In this document: positions 53,304 to 62,800 of the stretch, piece after piece
Layout of the letters: the number at the start of each line of letters is the position of its first letter
How positions within the stretch are numbered: the first letter of the stretch is position 1
Assembly (NCBI GenBank): GCA_039105265.1
Contig: JAPFFF010000041.1
Span: forward strand, 1,116,001-1,180,000
Reading direction: 5' to 3'
From: Tritrichomonas musculus
Taxonomy: Eukaryota > Parabasalia > Tritrichomonadida > Tritrichomonadidae
Length of the DNA stretch: 64,000 bases
Notes under the pieces: generated by a model
Databases searched by the model: none
Told to the model about the DNA's origin: nothing
Seen by the model: only the letters and a program-made list of their open reading frames with translations
Made by a program: the position numbers and the translations under genes

Positions 53304-54458
53304 TTAAATGTATTTCATAATTTTATCTGGTATTGGTTTGCCCTCAACCTTTTGACCTGCTTTAATTTGTCGTTCATAATTTTTCTTTTGTTCCAACCAA
53401 TATTGTCTTTCTGCTGTACCAAGTACTAATGGATTACCTCTCCTTACATCTCTAATAGTTTGTCTAGCAAAGGCATCATCACCTTCGACTCCTTCCCATT
53501 TTAAATCATACTTACCAGTATCTTCATCAAAGTTATATATTTTTTCAATAATACCTTCTTTACCTTCATTTAGTCTTTCAGCTACTTTAATCCTTTTGTC
53601 TCTTGTCCTTAACAACCTATATCCAGGGAATGAACTAGTTGAACCATCTTTGGACTTGACCACAAACTGGTTACCTTTTTGCGAGTCAACTATATAAGAC
53701 TCATTAGACAAATTACTTCTTCTTTTACCAAATGGTTCTTTTTCGAGTACTAACCTGACCTTCTCACCTGGATTAAAATGATATGGATTAATGCGTGCAT
53801 TCTTTTGTATGTACTTTATTTCATCCTCTGGAGTAATATCATTAGGTGCTTTATTATCTAGAGACCTATGAGGAGAGTTGTTATATATGTTAACCAAATC
53901 ATGCATCTCCTTTGGTTGAATAAACCTATTTTCACCAATAGCATCTCTTATAGTTCTCATAAACCTATTAATAATGCCAAGTACATTATGGTTATTCTCA
54001 GTTGTTGTTCGATATTTTATGTTCTTCTCTCTCATGAAGTCTAAGACTGTTGATGATAAATATGCTGCATCCTCATCACTTGTTATCGAATATACATGAG
54101 GTACATCATTAACAAATTTATGAAGTGCTGTTAATACTTCTCTTGCTCCTTTACCATTCATAGGATATGCATATGCTTTTCTGGTGTTGATATTAATGAA
54201 CATTAGATAATTCAACCCACCTGCCTCTTTATTATTAATGAAGGTATCCATTTGATAACCATGAGGATGTTTGGATACAATAGGAATAAATTGTGCTTTA
54301 GGTACTCTCTTATCATGTACTACTTTTTCATCAAAGTATTTCTTTGCTTCGTCTTCATTTAGATTCTCTTGTTTTGCCATGCTAAGGTATTTGTCCAAGG
54401 TCTTCCATTTAGCTTTGTTGTATAATTTTTCATATGGGCTTGGTTCTTCTTTACTCAT
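53304..54458 (-). CDS. INT: RVE-type integrase with chromo-like tail, element C
   Basis: Predicted DDE recombinase (384 aa). The core (~55-220) has GYQMDTFINN (first acid), YSITSDEDAAYL (second acid), NNHNVLGIINRFMRTIRDAI and NIYNNSPHRSLDNKAPNDIT. An SH3-like region follows (FNPGEKVRLVLEKEPFGKRR). The C-terminal ~75 residues (EGIIEKIYNFDEDTGKYDLK, then WEG) resemble a chromodomain, a known Polinton integrase feature that may steer insertion to marked chromatin. It differs clearly from the integrases of elements A and B. The frame is open. Confidence 0.9.
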   Translation of the reverse strand: MSKEEPSPYEKLYNKAKWKTLDKYLSMAKQENLNEDEAKKYFDEKVVHDKRVPKAQFIPIVSKHPHGYQMDTFINNKEAGGLNYLMFININTRKAYAYPMNGKGAREVLTALHKFVNDVPHVYSITSDEDAAYLSSTVLDFMREKNIKYRTTTENNHNVLGIINRFMRTIRDAIGENRFIQPKEMHDLVNIYNNSPHRSLDNKAPNDITPEDEIKYIQKNARINPYHFNPGEKVRLVLEKEPFGKRRSNLSNESYIVDSQKGNQFVVKSKDGSTSSFPGYRLLRTRDKRIKVAERLNEGKEGIIEKIYNFDEDTGKYDLKWEGVEGDDAFARQTIRDVRRGNPLVLGTAERQYWLEQKKNYERQIKAGQKVEGKPIPDKIMKYI

Positions 54459-54464
54459 TTATTT

Positions 54465-55466
54465 TTAAATAAACATCTTATCGTATTGAAGGAATTGCAT
54501 TTCGATTACAAATGAATCATTTGGAGGTAGTTTTGTTGGACAATTATAATGTGCATCACTATAGAAGTCTATCCAAAACCTTTGGTCCATTGAGTTTAAC
54601 TTGAAGTACTTAATAGGACTATATTCAACATCACTATCTCCAATATAGTTATGCAATGCTTGTTCACCTATAGATGAATATATTTTACATGATTGTCTGT
54701 CCCATATATTATCAAATATCAATTCCTTGTGCCATGTTTGATATTTTTCTGGTTTATTTTGAAATATGCCATTACCTATATTAAACACATCTGCAAAGTC
54801 ATCATTCCAGGATTTAAGTTGGAAAAAGTTCATATATGGTGCAGTATACTCCCAATCTCGTTCATTCTTACTATTGTTATAGTAGTATTTATGGTTCCCT
54901 GCTTTATTTCTTTCTGTATAAATGATTTCATGAAAACCATTTTTATCATAGTATCCATCGGTTTGTATATCTCTATCCTGTATATCATCATCATTTTGAA
55001 CAAATTTGTCTAATTTAGAAGTTCTAATGTATGACTTGAATGCACGATTAACTGCATCAAAAAATCCACGTAAATCTCCATCGACTGACACCCAATCAAT
55101 GACTTTGAAGCACCCATATTCATGATTTGAACCAGTTATATAGTCTTCTTTTAGTGTTCCATCATTCCATGTTCCACCACAAACAAACTCATATGTTTTC
55201 TTATGTATCTTATATATTTCAATCTCTACTTCCATTTTGCGTCGTCTCTTAATGATATGTGCTGAACGAACGCCAACAATAGATTCCCCTTTGTTTGCAG
55301 TTGACCATTCTGGTGGGAAATTAAACCAATACCTATTAAACTTAGCTTTATCATGTTGAGCATCCTCAAGGAAGTAGGCTGTTTCGATTGGAAGAGGTGT
55401 ATTACCATCATTAACTATATTATCTCGATTAGGATATAAAGTGTTAACACTTGGTGGTAATTCCAT
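54465..55466 (-). CDS. 333-aa minor capsid (penton) candidate with LC8-like motif
   Basis: Strand-rich over most of its length: AYFLEDAQHDKAKFNRYWFN, KMEVEIEIYKIHKKTYEFV, FKVIDWVSVDGDLRGFFDAV, and a final strand LPPNDSFVIEMQFLQYDKM. Size and ending fit penton proteins of Mavericks and mavirus-type virophages. A loop carries DRDIQTDGYYD, matching the LC8 pattern K/R-x-I-Q-T-D. Position between protease and integrase supports a virion role. The alternative is that the 249-aa gene at 40,989 is the penton and this is another capsid protein. Confidence 0.6.
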   Translation of the reverse strand: MELPPSVNTLYPNRDNIVNDGNTPLPIETAYFLEDAQHDKAKFNRYWFNFPPEWSTANKGESIVGVRSAHIIKRRRKMEVEIEIYKIHKKTYEFVCGGTWNDGTLKEDYITGSNHEYGCFKVIDWVSVDGDLRGFFDAVNRAFKSYIRTSKLDKFVQNDDDIQDRDIQTDGYYDKNGFHEIIYTERNKAGNHKYYYNNSKNERDWEYTAPYMNFFQLKSWNDDFADVFNIGNGIFQNKPEKYQTWHKELIFDNIWDRQSCKIYSSIGEQALHNYIGDSDVEYSPIKYFKLNSMDQRFWIDFYSDAHYNCPTKLPPNDSFVIEMQFLQYDKMFI

Positions 55467-55490
55467 TTCGAGTTGAATAAAAAGTCTTTA

Positions 55491-57071
55491 TTAATATACA
55501 ACACCTGTTTCTAATTCATTGTTTTGAAGTTCTCGAAGTATTCTCTTTCTAATATCTGGCATATTGCGTTGTTTAAACTTACCATTTCCTTCATGCAAAA
55601 AGGTACGACAAGATTCCATTAGAAACACTCCACAATCCTTGTTATTCCTTTGACTAGGTACATCATAATATTTTGCTTTTAACTTACCTGTTCCTGAAAT
55701 ATTGATCCACTTATTAAGTGTCTTTACCTCTGGTGCCATTGACTTATTCTCAGAGTCATAGCATTCGATTATTTTCTTTGGATATCGAACAATACATAAA
55801 ACCCAATGTTCTCCATCTGAGCAAATGGGGACAAATACTTTATCGAAATGTGTAAATGACTGTTTACCTGAGATAGGACTTTTCATCAGTTCATGTATTT
55901 TTTCCATATCATTAGTCTCATATGCCATAGAAAGGAGGGTATAAAATGCAGTAGGTACAACCAATATTTTCTTTTTATCAAACTCTGCTTCATTTTGACC
56001 AGGTTGTTTATTCAATCTCTTTCCTTTGTTATATAGAAGTTTCAAGTAGTCATCAATAACATCTTCTTCTATATTTTCATCATTGACTAAACTCCTCCAA
56101 TCATGAATTTTATGACGTCTTTGGTCTACTGTAAACTCTCCTGTCTTCTGTGGTGTCATACGGGGTTCTCTTGGAGGAGGACTAGTACCTCGAGAGGTAT
56201 GTGATGATGGAAACTGTGGAGGTGGTGATGAAGGAGGAGGAGGTGGTGGAGGTGGTGGAGGTGAAGGTGAACGAGAAGGAGGAGGAGGTGGAGGTGAAGG
56301 TGAACGAGGTCGTTTTGATTTTTTCTTATGTTGTTTTGATTTTTTCTTAGGTCTATCATCCTCGTCTAAATTTGTACTACTTTGAAGTAAAAGTTGAATT
56401 CTGTTTTGATTTTGATCCCTTGTTGGTGGCTCAACATTTGTGGGTCGGTTCCTACCGATTTTCCTAAGGTTAAGATGATAATCATTTCGATTTAAAGTTG
56501 GAGGTCTGGGTAATGGAGCCAATTCTGGTATATCATCTGTTTGAATACCTCTAGTTTTATATTCTTTCTTATCACTTTTCAATGTTCTTTCTTTCATCTG
56601 CTCTCTCAGTTCTCTAGCTGCTTGTTTTTCCTCCTCAGTCTTCATTCGAGATATCCTTATGTTGATAATATCATAATGTAATTTTATCTCTGTTAATATA
56701 CCTTGATCTGATTCTTGGAGAGTATATTGATATGGCTTTAATACTGTTATGTAATGCCCATGTTCATCTTTATCATCTTGATTTTTCTTAATCGCAAACA
56801 CACAACCTGTAAATTTTGCTCTTGGTTTCTCTCTCTTGAGTCTATTAGCAAATTCAAGTACGTCTTTAAAAGCTATACTAGTATTTAAATATGTCTCATA
56901 TAATTTTTGTAGATTTATTTGATTATTAGAGAACTTCCATATAGTTTGACCCAAACCTCTTGTTAATCTTGCAACATCTCTATCAACTAGTTTAGGTCGA
57001 AATTTAATAGTACCTTGTAGTAGTTGTATTTTATTGTTAGGTTTAGTTTGTGTACCTACATCACTTGTCAT
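55491..57071 (-). CDS. PRO: Adenain/Ulp1-type (C48) protease with N-terminal GxYLKF-family domain
   Basis: Predicted maturation protease (526 aa). N-terminus SDVGTQTKP is an LC8-like motif; a second, RGIQTDDIPE, is at ~170. Residues ~15-140 match the small-protein family of element A (LQGTIKFRPKLVD; AKFTGCVFAIKKN). A basic, serine and very proline-rich linker (PPPPPPSRSP type) follows. The C48 domain (~340-526) has GEHWVLCIV (His ~420), ECYDSEN (Asp), VPSQRNNKDCGVF (Gln, Cys ~478) and MESCRTFLHEG. Element A has two such domains. All catalytic residues are visible and the frame is open. Confidence 0.9.
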   Translation of the reverse strand: MTSDVGTQTKPNNKIQLLQGTIKFRPKLVDRDVARLTRGLGQTIWKFSNNQINLQKLYETYLNTSIAFKDVLEFANRLKREKPRAKFTGCVFAIKKNQDDKDEHGHYITVLKPYQYTLQESDQGILTEIKLHYDIINIRISRMKTEEEKQAARELREQMKERTLKSDKKEYKTRGIQTDDIPELAPLPRPPTLNRNDYHLNLRKIGRNRPTNVEPPTRDQNQNRIQLLLQSSTNLDEDDRPKKKSKQHKKKSKRPRSPSPPPPPPSRSPSPPPPPPPPPPSSPPPQFPSSHTSRGTSPPPREPRMTPQKTGEFTVDQRRHKIHDWRSLVNDENIEEDVIDDYLKLLYNKGKRLNKQPGQNEAEFDKKKILVVPTAFYTLLSMAYETNDMEKIHELMKSPISGKQSFTHFDKVFVPICSDGEHWVLCIVRYPKKIIECYDSENKSMAPEVKTLNKWINISGTGKLKAKYYDVPSQRNNKDCGVFLMESCRTFLHEGNGKFKQRNMPDIRKRILRELQNNELETGVVY

Positions 57072-57114
57072 TTAAAAATCAAATAAAAGAAAGAAGAAGA
57101 AGATGTTGTTTATT

Positions 57115-57122
57115 TCATTTTT
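57115..57122 (+). promoter_or_regulatory. Trichomonad Inr (TCATTTTT)
   Basis: A perfect match 16 bases before the ATG at 57,139. Confidence 0.65.
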
Positions 57123-57138
57123 TTTTATTTCTGTATAA

Positions 57139-57402
57139 ATGGCTTATTTCATGACCATAAAAGAGCGTATATATATCCTCTATAAAATAGTATCTTACCT
57201 CTATGATTATAGATGTGAGACTAATGAGGGAGTATGTAATATTTTAATTAATAAGATAAAAGAGTTAGCTGCTGAGTATTTCGAACCTGAATTTCTTGGT
57301 GTAATGATGAAAGATGGTGATTTGGAATTTATCGACCAAATAGAACATTTTGCCTTTGAGTTCTTAGAGTACCAAATATCTAATCTGCCCTCGCATTTAT
57401 AA
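57139..57402 (+). CDS. 87-aa acidic helical protein, EFF-D-F family (element C)
   Basis: Core ELAAEYFEPEFLGVMMKDGD then FIDQIEHFAFEFLEYQI, matching the element A genes at 7,652, 15,214 and 15,459. The N-terminal helix (TIKERIYILYKIVSYLYDY) is shared in character. Presence in both lineages makes it one of the few small genes common to A and C. It converges on the HNH gene with a 23-bp overlap of ends. Function unknown. Confidence 0.65.
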   Translation: MAYFMTIKERIYILYKIVSYLYDYRCETNEGVCNILINKIKELAAEYFEPEFLGVMMKDGDLEFIDQIEHFAFEFLEYQISNLPSHL

Positions 57403-57715
57403 TTTTGGGCATATCCCTGTTATAGTTACTATCAGTTGGGGTTACCCATCTTAAGTTGCTTAGATGGTAGTCAGCCCTATTCCTATTGATATGGTCTACC
57501 TCTATTTTATGTTGTGGGTCATCATTAGGTATGAACTGTCTTGCTATAAGTACATGTTTCAAGTAGTAGTTGCCATTTAGACATACTCGTATATACCCCT
57601 TTATATGTTTTGCATCTTTGCATATAAAATGATTACTCTTACGTCTTATAGTAAAGGGGTACCTATTCAGTATCTCATAGTCGTTAGTAAAGCCTTTGAG
57701 TGGCACAAATGACAT
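57380..57715 (-). CDS. HNH endonuclease with NUMOD4-like N-terminus
   Basis: 111 aa. The N-terminal part (FVPLKGFTNDYEILNRYPFT) resembles NUMOD4, a domain found on homing endonucleases. The HNH core reads LKHVLIARQFIPND, KIEVDHINRNRADYHLSNLR, WVTPTDSNYNR, with the paired His residues and the N-x-R/L-x-NLRWVT signature of the HNH_3 group. It would cut DNA; it may be a homing gene inside the element, or help resolve replication intermediates. It lies antisense to its neighbours near the right terminal repeat. Confidence 0.85.
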   Translation of the reverse strand: MSFVPLKGFTNDYEILNRYPFTIRRKSNHFICKDAKHIKGYIRVCLNGNYYLKHVLIARQFIPNDDPQHKIEVDHINRNRADYHLSNLRWVTPTDSNYNRDMPKIINARAD

Positions 57716-57740
57716 TTACTCACTTTTTAAATGATTCATT

Positions 57741-57748
57741 TCATTTTT
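57741..57748 (+). promoter_or_regulatory. Trichomonad Inr (TCATTTTT)
   Basis: Eight bases before the ATG at 57,757, which it selects over the upstream GTG-begun open stretch. Confidence 0.7.
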
Positions 57749-57756
57749 ATTTTCGT

Positions 57757-58059
57757 ATGAACAAGTGGGGGAAAATCATTGTTGATAGAATTGATAATAA
57801 TGAACCTCGTCATTATCCTCTTGATGACAAAGAAAGAAACATTACCAAGTTCCCAAAGAAAAAAAAGCGAGTGGGCTTGTATAAAAACTATAAGGAACAT
57901 CAAGAAGAAGAAGAAGAAGAAATGTTTATAGTGACAGAGTGTCATTTTATTCCCTATGAATATAAAGAGATAGGTGTTCAAACTGAAGACCTTTGGGATG
58001 TAGGTGTTCAAACTAATGCTGAACTACCTCATATAGAAGAACTACTTAGTAAAATCTAA
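57757..58059 (+). CDS. 100-aa protein with two LC8-like QT motifs
   Basis: The start MNKWGKIIVDRIDNNEPRHY is followed by a basic stretch (KFPKKKKRVGLYKNYK), an acidic run and the two motifs KEIGVQTEDLW and WDVGVQTNAEL spaced 12 residues apart, a spacing like that of multivalent LC8 ligands. It ends with an acidic helix. It is the last gene before the right terminal repeat. It could bridge element DNA or virions to dynein; that is inference from motifs only. Confidence 0.7.
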   Translation: MNKWGKIIVDRIDNNEPRHYPLDDKERNITKFPKKKKRVGLYKNYKEHQEEEEEEMFIVTECHFIPYEYKEIGVQTEDLWDVGVQTNAELPHIEELLSKI

Positions 58060-58086
58060 CTTCTTTTATTTTAATTTTTGTTGTAG

Positions 58087-58329
58087 TAGGTACGAGATTC
58101 TCGGGGCTGGTACCTGTGCCGTTTCATAGATGGGCGGTTGTGGGGTGGGGTACCTGTGCCGTTTCATTGATGGGGAGCAGTAGTGAGAACAAGAATATTT
58201 TTTTCTTTTCTTTTCTTTTTTTCTTTTTCTTTTCTTTTTTTCTTTTTCTTTTCTTTTTTTCTTTTATGACGAGTTCGTGTTGACGCGTGGGGTGCCAGCC
58301 CCAGCGGAAACCGACTCGTATATACTACT
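58087..58329 (-). repeat. Right terminal inverted repeat of element C
   Basis: This is the inverted partner of 35,274-35,528, identical by eye except for a shorter pyrimidine microsatellite. The two internal copies of GGTACCTGTGCCGTTTCAT begin at 58,109 and 58,149. Confidence 0.92.
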
Positions 58330-58334
58330 TATCA
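58329..58334 (+). repeat. Target site duplication, right copy
   Basis: This is TTATCA, the same as 35,268-35,273. Its first T could also be counted as the last base of the terminal repeat, which leaves a one-base ambiguity in the boundary. Confidence 0.8.
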
Positions 58335-58818
58335 TGCTCATTAATGTACCACTCTTACATACTACATATGAGTTTACCTTTAGTGGATTCTCAGAGTACA
58401 TCTCAACGAGCAACTCCAGGAACCTATTTTTCTTCTCTAATGAATCGCACCAGCGGTGAGTCTCTGACGAGCCTAGTTCAGTGCCTAAATCTATGATGCC
58501 TCTCTCTTGTGCCAACAGGGTAGGACTGTTTGTTACTGCTGCTGATGGAGATGGATAATCCGGATTCGTCATCAGTGTATGTAAAGCCTGACCAGCTGGT
58601 AACGAATCCTTTGGCTGGTTGGCTTGAGTAAAATTTACGTTACCAGGAACTGGCTGCCGTTCTCCCTGCGGCCAATCTACGATTGGACTGGGAGCTTTGC
58701 TCCCCGGCCGAAAGCTTTGCTGCCGTGGTGTTATCTTTATGTTAACATTAGTGTTTTGCTCTTGCTTTATCGTATTGTCTGTTTCACTGCTTAGTATTCT
58801 AGCTGCTCTTAGAGTCAT
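58330..58818 (-). pseudogene. Proximal half of the element B gene split by element C
   Basis: Start MTLRAARILSSETDNTIKQE (ATG at 58,818). A low-complexity Pro/Gln/Ser region (FRPGSKAPSPIVDWPQGERQ) leads into a helical part (CDSLEKKNRFLELLVEMYSE). The gene is cut by the insertion of element C; the other half is at 35,062-35,273. It is divergent from the MAFG peptide gene with 41 bases between start codons. No family was recognised. Confidence 0.7.
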
Positions 58819-58859
58819 CACTTTTGGCTATGCAAAAATGTATTTTCTATACGGCTAAA

Positions 58860-59072
58860 ATGGCTTTTGGGAGCTGGTTCAAGCAAATAAAAGATGCAGC
58901 AAAGGACTTCGCTAATGGATTCAAGTATGGATGGAATAAAACGAAATCAATAATAGATAAAATACCGCTGGTCAATCAAGTATCAAAGATGTTACCTAAC
59001 TCAAAGAATCCTGCACTGGAATATTTTGGCTCGGATGGGTACTATGCAGCTCCAGCAAAGAATCCTGGGTGA
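58860..59072 (+). CDS. 70-aa MAFG-type amphipathic peptide, pVI-like candidate (element B)
   Basis: The sequence starts MAFGSWFKQIKDAAKDFANG and continues FKYGWNKTKSIIDKIPLVNQ. It aligns without gaps over 50 residues with the element A peptide at 12,698 and shares its start with 27,904. The ATG at 58,860 follows GGCTAAA, the element B start context. No GG-x cleavage site is seen in this member. Element B thus carries two MAFG peptides, one basic and soluble-looking (this one) and one hydrophobic with protease sites. Confidence 0.75.
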   Translation: MAFGSWFKQIKDAAKDFANGFKYGWNKTKSIIDKIPLVNQVSKMLPNSKNPALEYFGSDGYYAAPAKNPG

Positions 59073-59889
59073 AAATAAATGCGATATTCGGAATCTACGC
59101 CCGAATATACTATATGTTTGCTACGGCGACTTTGCGCTAATCTCTATTTTTCTGTTTATGTTAACTAGTAATGTTATTACATTAACTATACATAGAAGAA
59201 CATTAACGGACAAAATAGAAACAATAACGGACAAATATATATACATAACCGTATATTCAATTATGTTAACCAGATAAAGAAAAACAATAACGGGCAAAAT
59301 AGAAACAGTAACGGCAAAAAGTTTACCAACTTTTTGACTGCGAAGCCGGTTTTTCTTGTATGAGACAAGTATAGAAAATTGAATGGTTCTCCCAGACAAG
59401 AGACGATTGACAATAATGTGGTTATATTTATTACTTTAACGATTATGTACGTTAAGGTGACCGTTTACCATGACGACCGTTTACTGGCGACCGTTAAGAC
59501 CATATTATTTCACATCACATTTTCACTTTTATTGCCCATTAGTTTTGCTTCGATTTTTATCCTATCGTATCTCGATAAGTATTCTATATTGAAAGCCCGT
59601 TCCTTCACCATTATGTAGCACACGTTACGGAGAATCAGATATGCTATATGTTTTGTCTGCAGTATAGAACTGTTGCAGAATAACATTTAAGATAAAACAC
59701 TAGAAATTCGTTACAACACTTCCGGTGACTAACAGTGAAAAATAGCCTGTTACCAAAAATAGCGATTTTCCGTATATGGAAACTGATAGATTGCTAAGAA
59801 GTAATATATGAATGTTCGTGAGGGATGCTCCAGAAAAACGCAATATCTCGAATGTAAATAAAAACAAAAATTTTTTTTGGGTAAAATAG
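59073..59889. promoter_or_regulatory. Non-coding region upstream of POLB in element B
   Basis: It contains a perfect hairpin ATATTCGG-9-CCGAATAT (59,084-59,108), two copies of AAAATAGAAACA-GTAACGG-type repeats with AACGGACAAA at about 59,200-59,320, and, at 59,780-59,889, the segment shared with 24,493-24,600 that runs up to GGGTAAAATAG and the POLB ATG. I see no gene here. Confidence 0.65.
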
Positions 59890-62800
59890 ATGACTCAGCC
59901 AAACTTCACTCTCAAGCAACTCGTAAAAATCTATAACGCTTTCAATGGTGACAGAACAACAGTAGCACAATGGCAAGACGCATTTGACCTTTATGACCAC
60001 CGTGACGCAAGACTAGCAAGATACTTATGGCAAGATGAAATCGTACCAATGTTGAACCAGACCAACTATACCGGAGACCGTAACAACTTCAATCAAATCA
60101 TTAATTTCGCCAGAGCATACTACAGACCAATCAGAGAAGAACAGAAAAGACTCGAAAGAAGATGGAGCGATACAGTATTGTTGGAATACCGTTTACCATA
60201 TCTAATACCTGAAGACCCATTTGATGTTATCGATAAGAAGTTATCACAGTTCCATCAACGACCTAGAAACTATGCTGAATGGAGGCAACAACAAAATGAA
60301 CTTAACGATGGTCAAGCAGAACTCGTTGAAGCTACAATGCAGAGACTATATGATAACCCAACCGACTGGTTTGTTGACTTCGAACAATTCACATTACGCG
60401 GCCGTAAATTACTCTTCCCACGACTCAGACAGTTCTTCGATGAAGCAATAAGACCACTGCAAGAAGATATGAACCGTTTCGTTTTGCTCTTTCAGGTCAA
60501 TAACACTATGCAACCTAAGGCTATACCACTTACACCTGAACACTTACAAGAACTGGTCCGTAAATTAACCGAAGAAAGCTTCGTATATCAAATCGATGAT
60601 GAAATCTCTCCCGATATCGTTTCAGACCCAGGACCTGATGACCTTATTGCTTCTTGGTCGATATTCACTAGAGTCGGTATAGTACCAATCAGATACCAAG
60701 GAGAAATGAAAAAGAATAAAGAACCTGGATTCTTCCATTATCTAACCACACCGGATACACCAAAGATAATCGTAGAGTACCTAAAGAGATTACAGATATT
60801 CGATTCAGAAGTGGTTGCAACAAAAAGTAACAAACAAGTACAGCGTAAAGAATTAGATGACTGCTGCTTCGTATACGCATTAAAACAAACTGGATGCTAC
60901 ACCGAAGCAGAACTAGACAAAATCAGAATGAGAATCAAGAGCAGATACTTATCACAGAAGCATTTAGAGGCAATCGCAAACGAATTCAAGATGCATTTGC
61001 ATATAACGTATATCGATGATGAATATGTAGGAAGAAACAAGAAACAAACTGTTAAGGTAATGACAGATGGTAAATATAAGAGCTATATTGGAGTAGAGAA
61101 TGCAGCGCCTAACAGAACACATAATATGTGCATTAACGGTCAGCACTTCTTCATCGAGGAAGTAACTCCTTTCAGCAACTACTATATGAAACATCTGAGA
61201 GAAATCGCCAATAGTGACAATGAAGAAGCTAAAGAGAATATATATAACAAAGAAATAAAGGATAAGAAAGTAATACCTGGTAGAACATTCATTAAGGCAT
61301 CAAATCTGGTCAGAGAGCTCATGAAACAAGGCTTCTTCCAACACATCAACTGGGGCCAGTATATGATACTCAATACGATATACTATAAAGAAATAGAAAA
61401 GGACATGAATGAGATATCGTTAGAGTACAATCCAGAGTTCTGTACGCAACTCATAGAACCGAAAGTATATAAGAAACAGAAAGATAAAGCGCCACCGTCA
61501 TACTGGTATGCAGACTTCGAAGCAGACGTAAGTGGTGATATTCACGTGCCGTTTATGTGTGTCGTACAGGACATGAAAGGAACAGAAAAGTACTCCAAAG
61601 TATTCCCAGGTAGAGACTGTAATGTACAGATGTTAAACTATCTCCCAGATGGTGCTGTTGTGTACTTCCATAACCTCGCATACGATATCAGAATGTTTGC
61701 CGGTTTCGGCATTACATCTTCTATCATTAAGGGCACAAAGACCATGAAAGCAAAAATCATATACAAAGGAAAAAAGATAACATTTAAGGATTCCTATCCA
61801 GTTATTCCCAGCAAGCTCAGTGATTTCCCTAAGATGTTCGGTATTAAAGGCGTAAAGAAAGAACTGTTTCCGTATAAATACTACACACTTGAACGACTCG
61901 AATCAGGTGCAATAGGAATCATATCTGAAGCAGGAATGAATGAAGATAGGGTCTGGAAGGAAGATGACTACAAGATATTTAACGAGAACATAGATAGCAT
62001 AGAAGGATGCAGGAAAGGCGAGAATGAATTCGATATGTGGCTTTATTGTTCATTCTACTGCAAGCAAGATGTCAACATCTTACGTCAAGGCTTCAACAAG
62101 TTCCGTAACGACTTCAAGAAAGAATTCAATATCGACCCGTTCGAGTTCGTTAGTATCTCATCACTGGCCAATGAAGTCTTCAACAGGCGTGTATACTATC
62201 CCAATAAGAACCTGTACAAAGTCGGAGGAATAGTCAGAAAGTTTTGCTCTCAAGCTGTCTATGGTGGAAGATGTATGACTGCATACAATAAGAAATGGCA
62301 CACAACGAAACCATTAAGTGACTTCGATGCTGTCAGTTTATACCCTAGTGCAATGGCTGAATGTTATACCGTTGAAGGTCTACCAGAAGTAATACCAGAG
62401 GATAAGCTTAATATGGAATTTTTATCGAGGCAGGGAGCGTACATAGTAGAAATCAGAATAACTAAAGTGAATAAACATTATGCATTCCCATTAATAGTCA
62501 GAAAGACACCTGATGGACTAAACCTGAATGAAGACAAGTTAGAGCCTGATGAAAACCTTACTATGGTCGTAGATAATATCATGTTAGAGGACCTTATAGA
62601 GTTCCAGAAGATAGAATTCGAGTTCGTTCGCGGTTACTACTGGGCAGGAAAGAGAGATTACAGCATCCAGAAAGTAATCAAAGAGATATTCAATAAGAGG
62701 CTTGAATACAAACAACAAGGCAATCCATTACAGAACATCTATAAGTTAATCATGAATTCTTGCTATGGAAAGACAATACAGAAACCAATAGAGTTCGAGC

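Larger units (their letters stand above)
35274..58328. mobile_element. Element C: complete-looking Maverick/Polinton nested in element B
   Basis: The element is bounded by terminal inverted repeats of about 255 and 243 bp that match except for the length of a GAAAA microsatellite. A 6-bp direct repeat, TTATCA, flanks it on both sides; 6-bp target duplications are typical of Polintons. Inside are POLB, integrase, A32-type ATPase, C48 protease, double-jelly-roll capsid protein, penton candidates and a giant fibre. All large frames are open, so it looks whole and recently inserted. The span is about 23 kb, towards the long end for the family. Confidence 0.92.

Noticed and set aside
59073-59889. 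tRNA or other structured RNA gene
   Set aside because: Hairpins are isolated; no cloverleaf or conserved RNA motif could be built.
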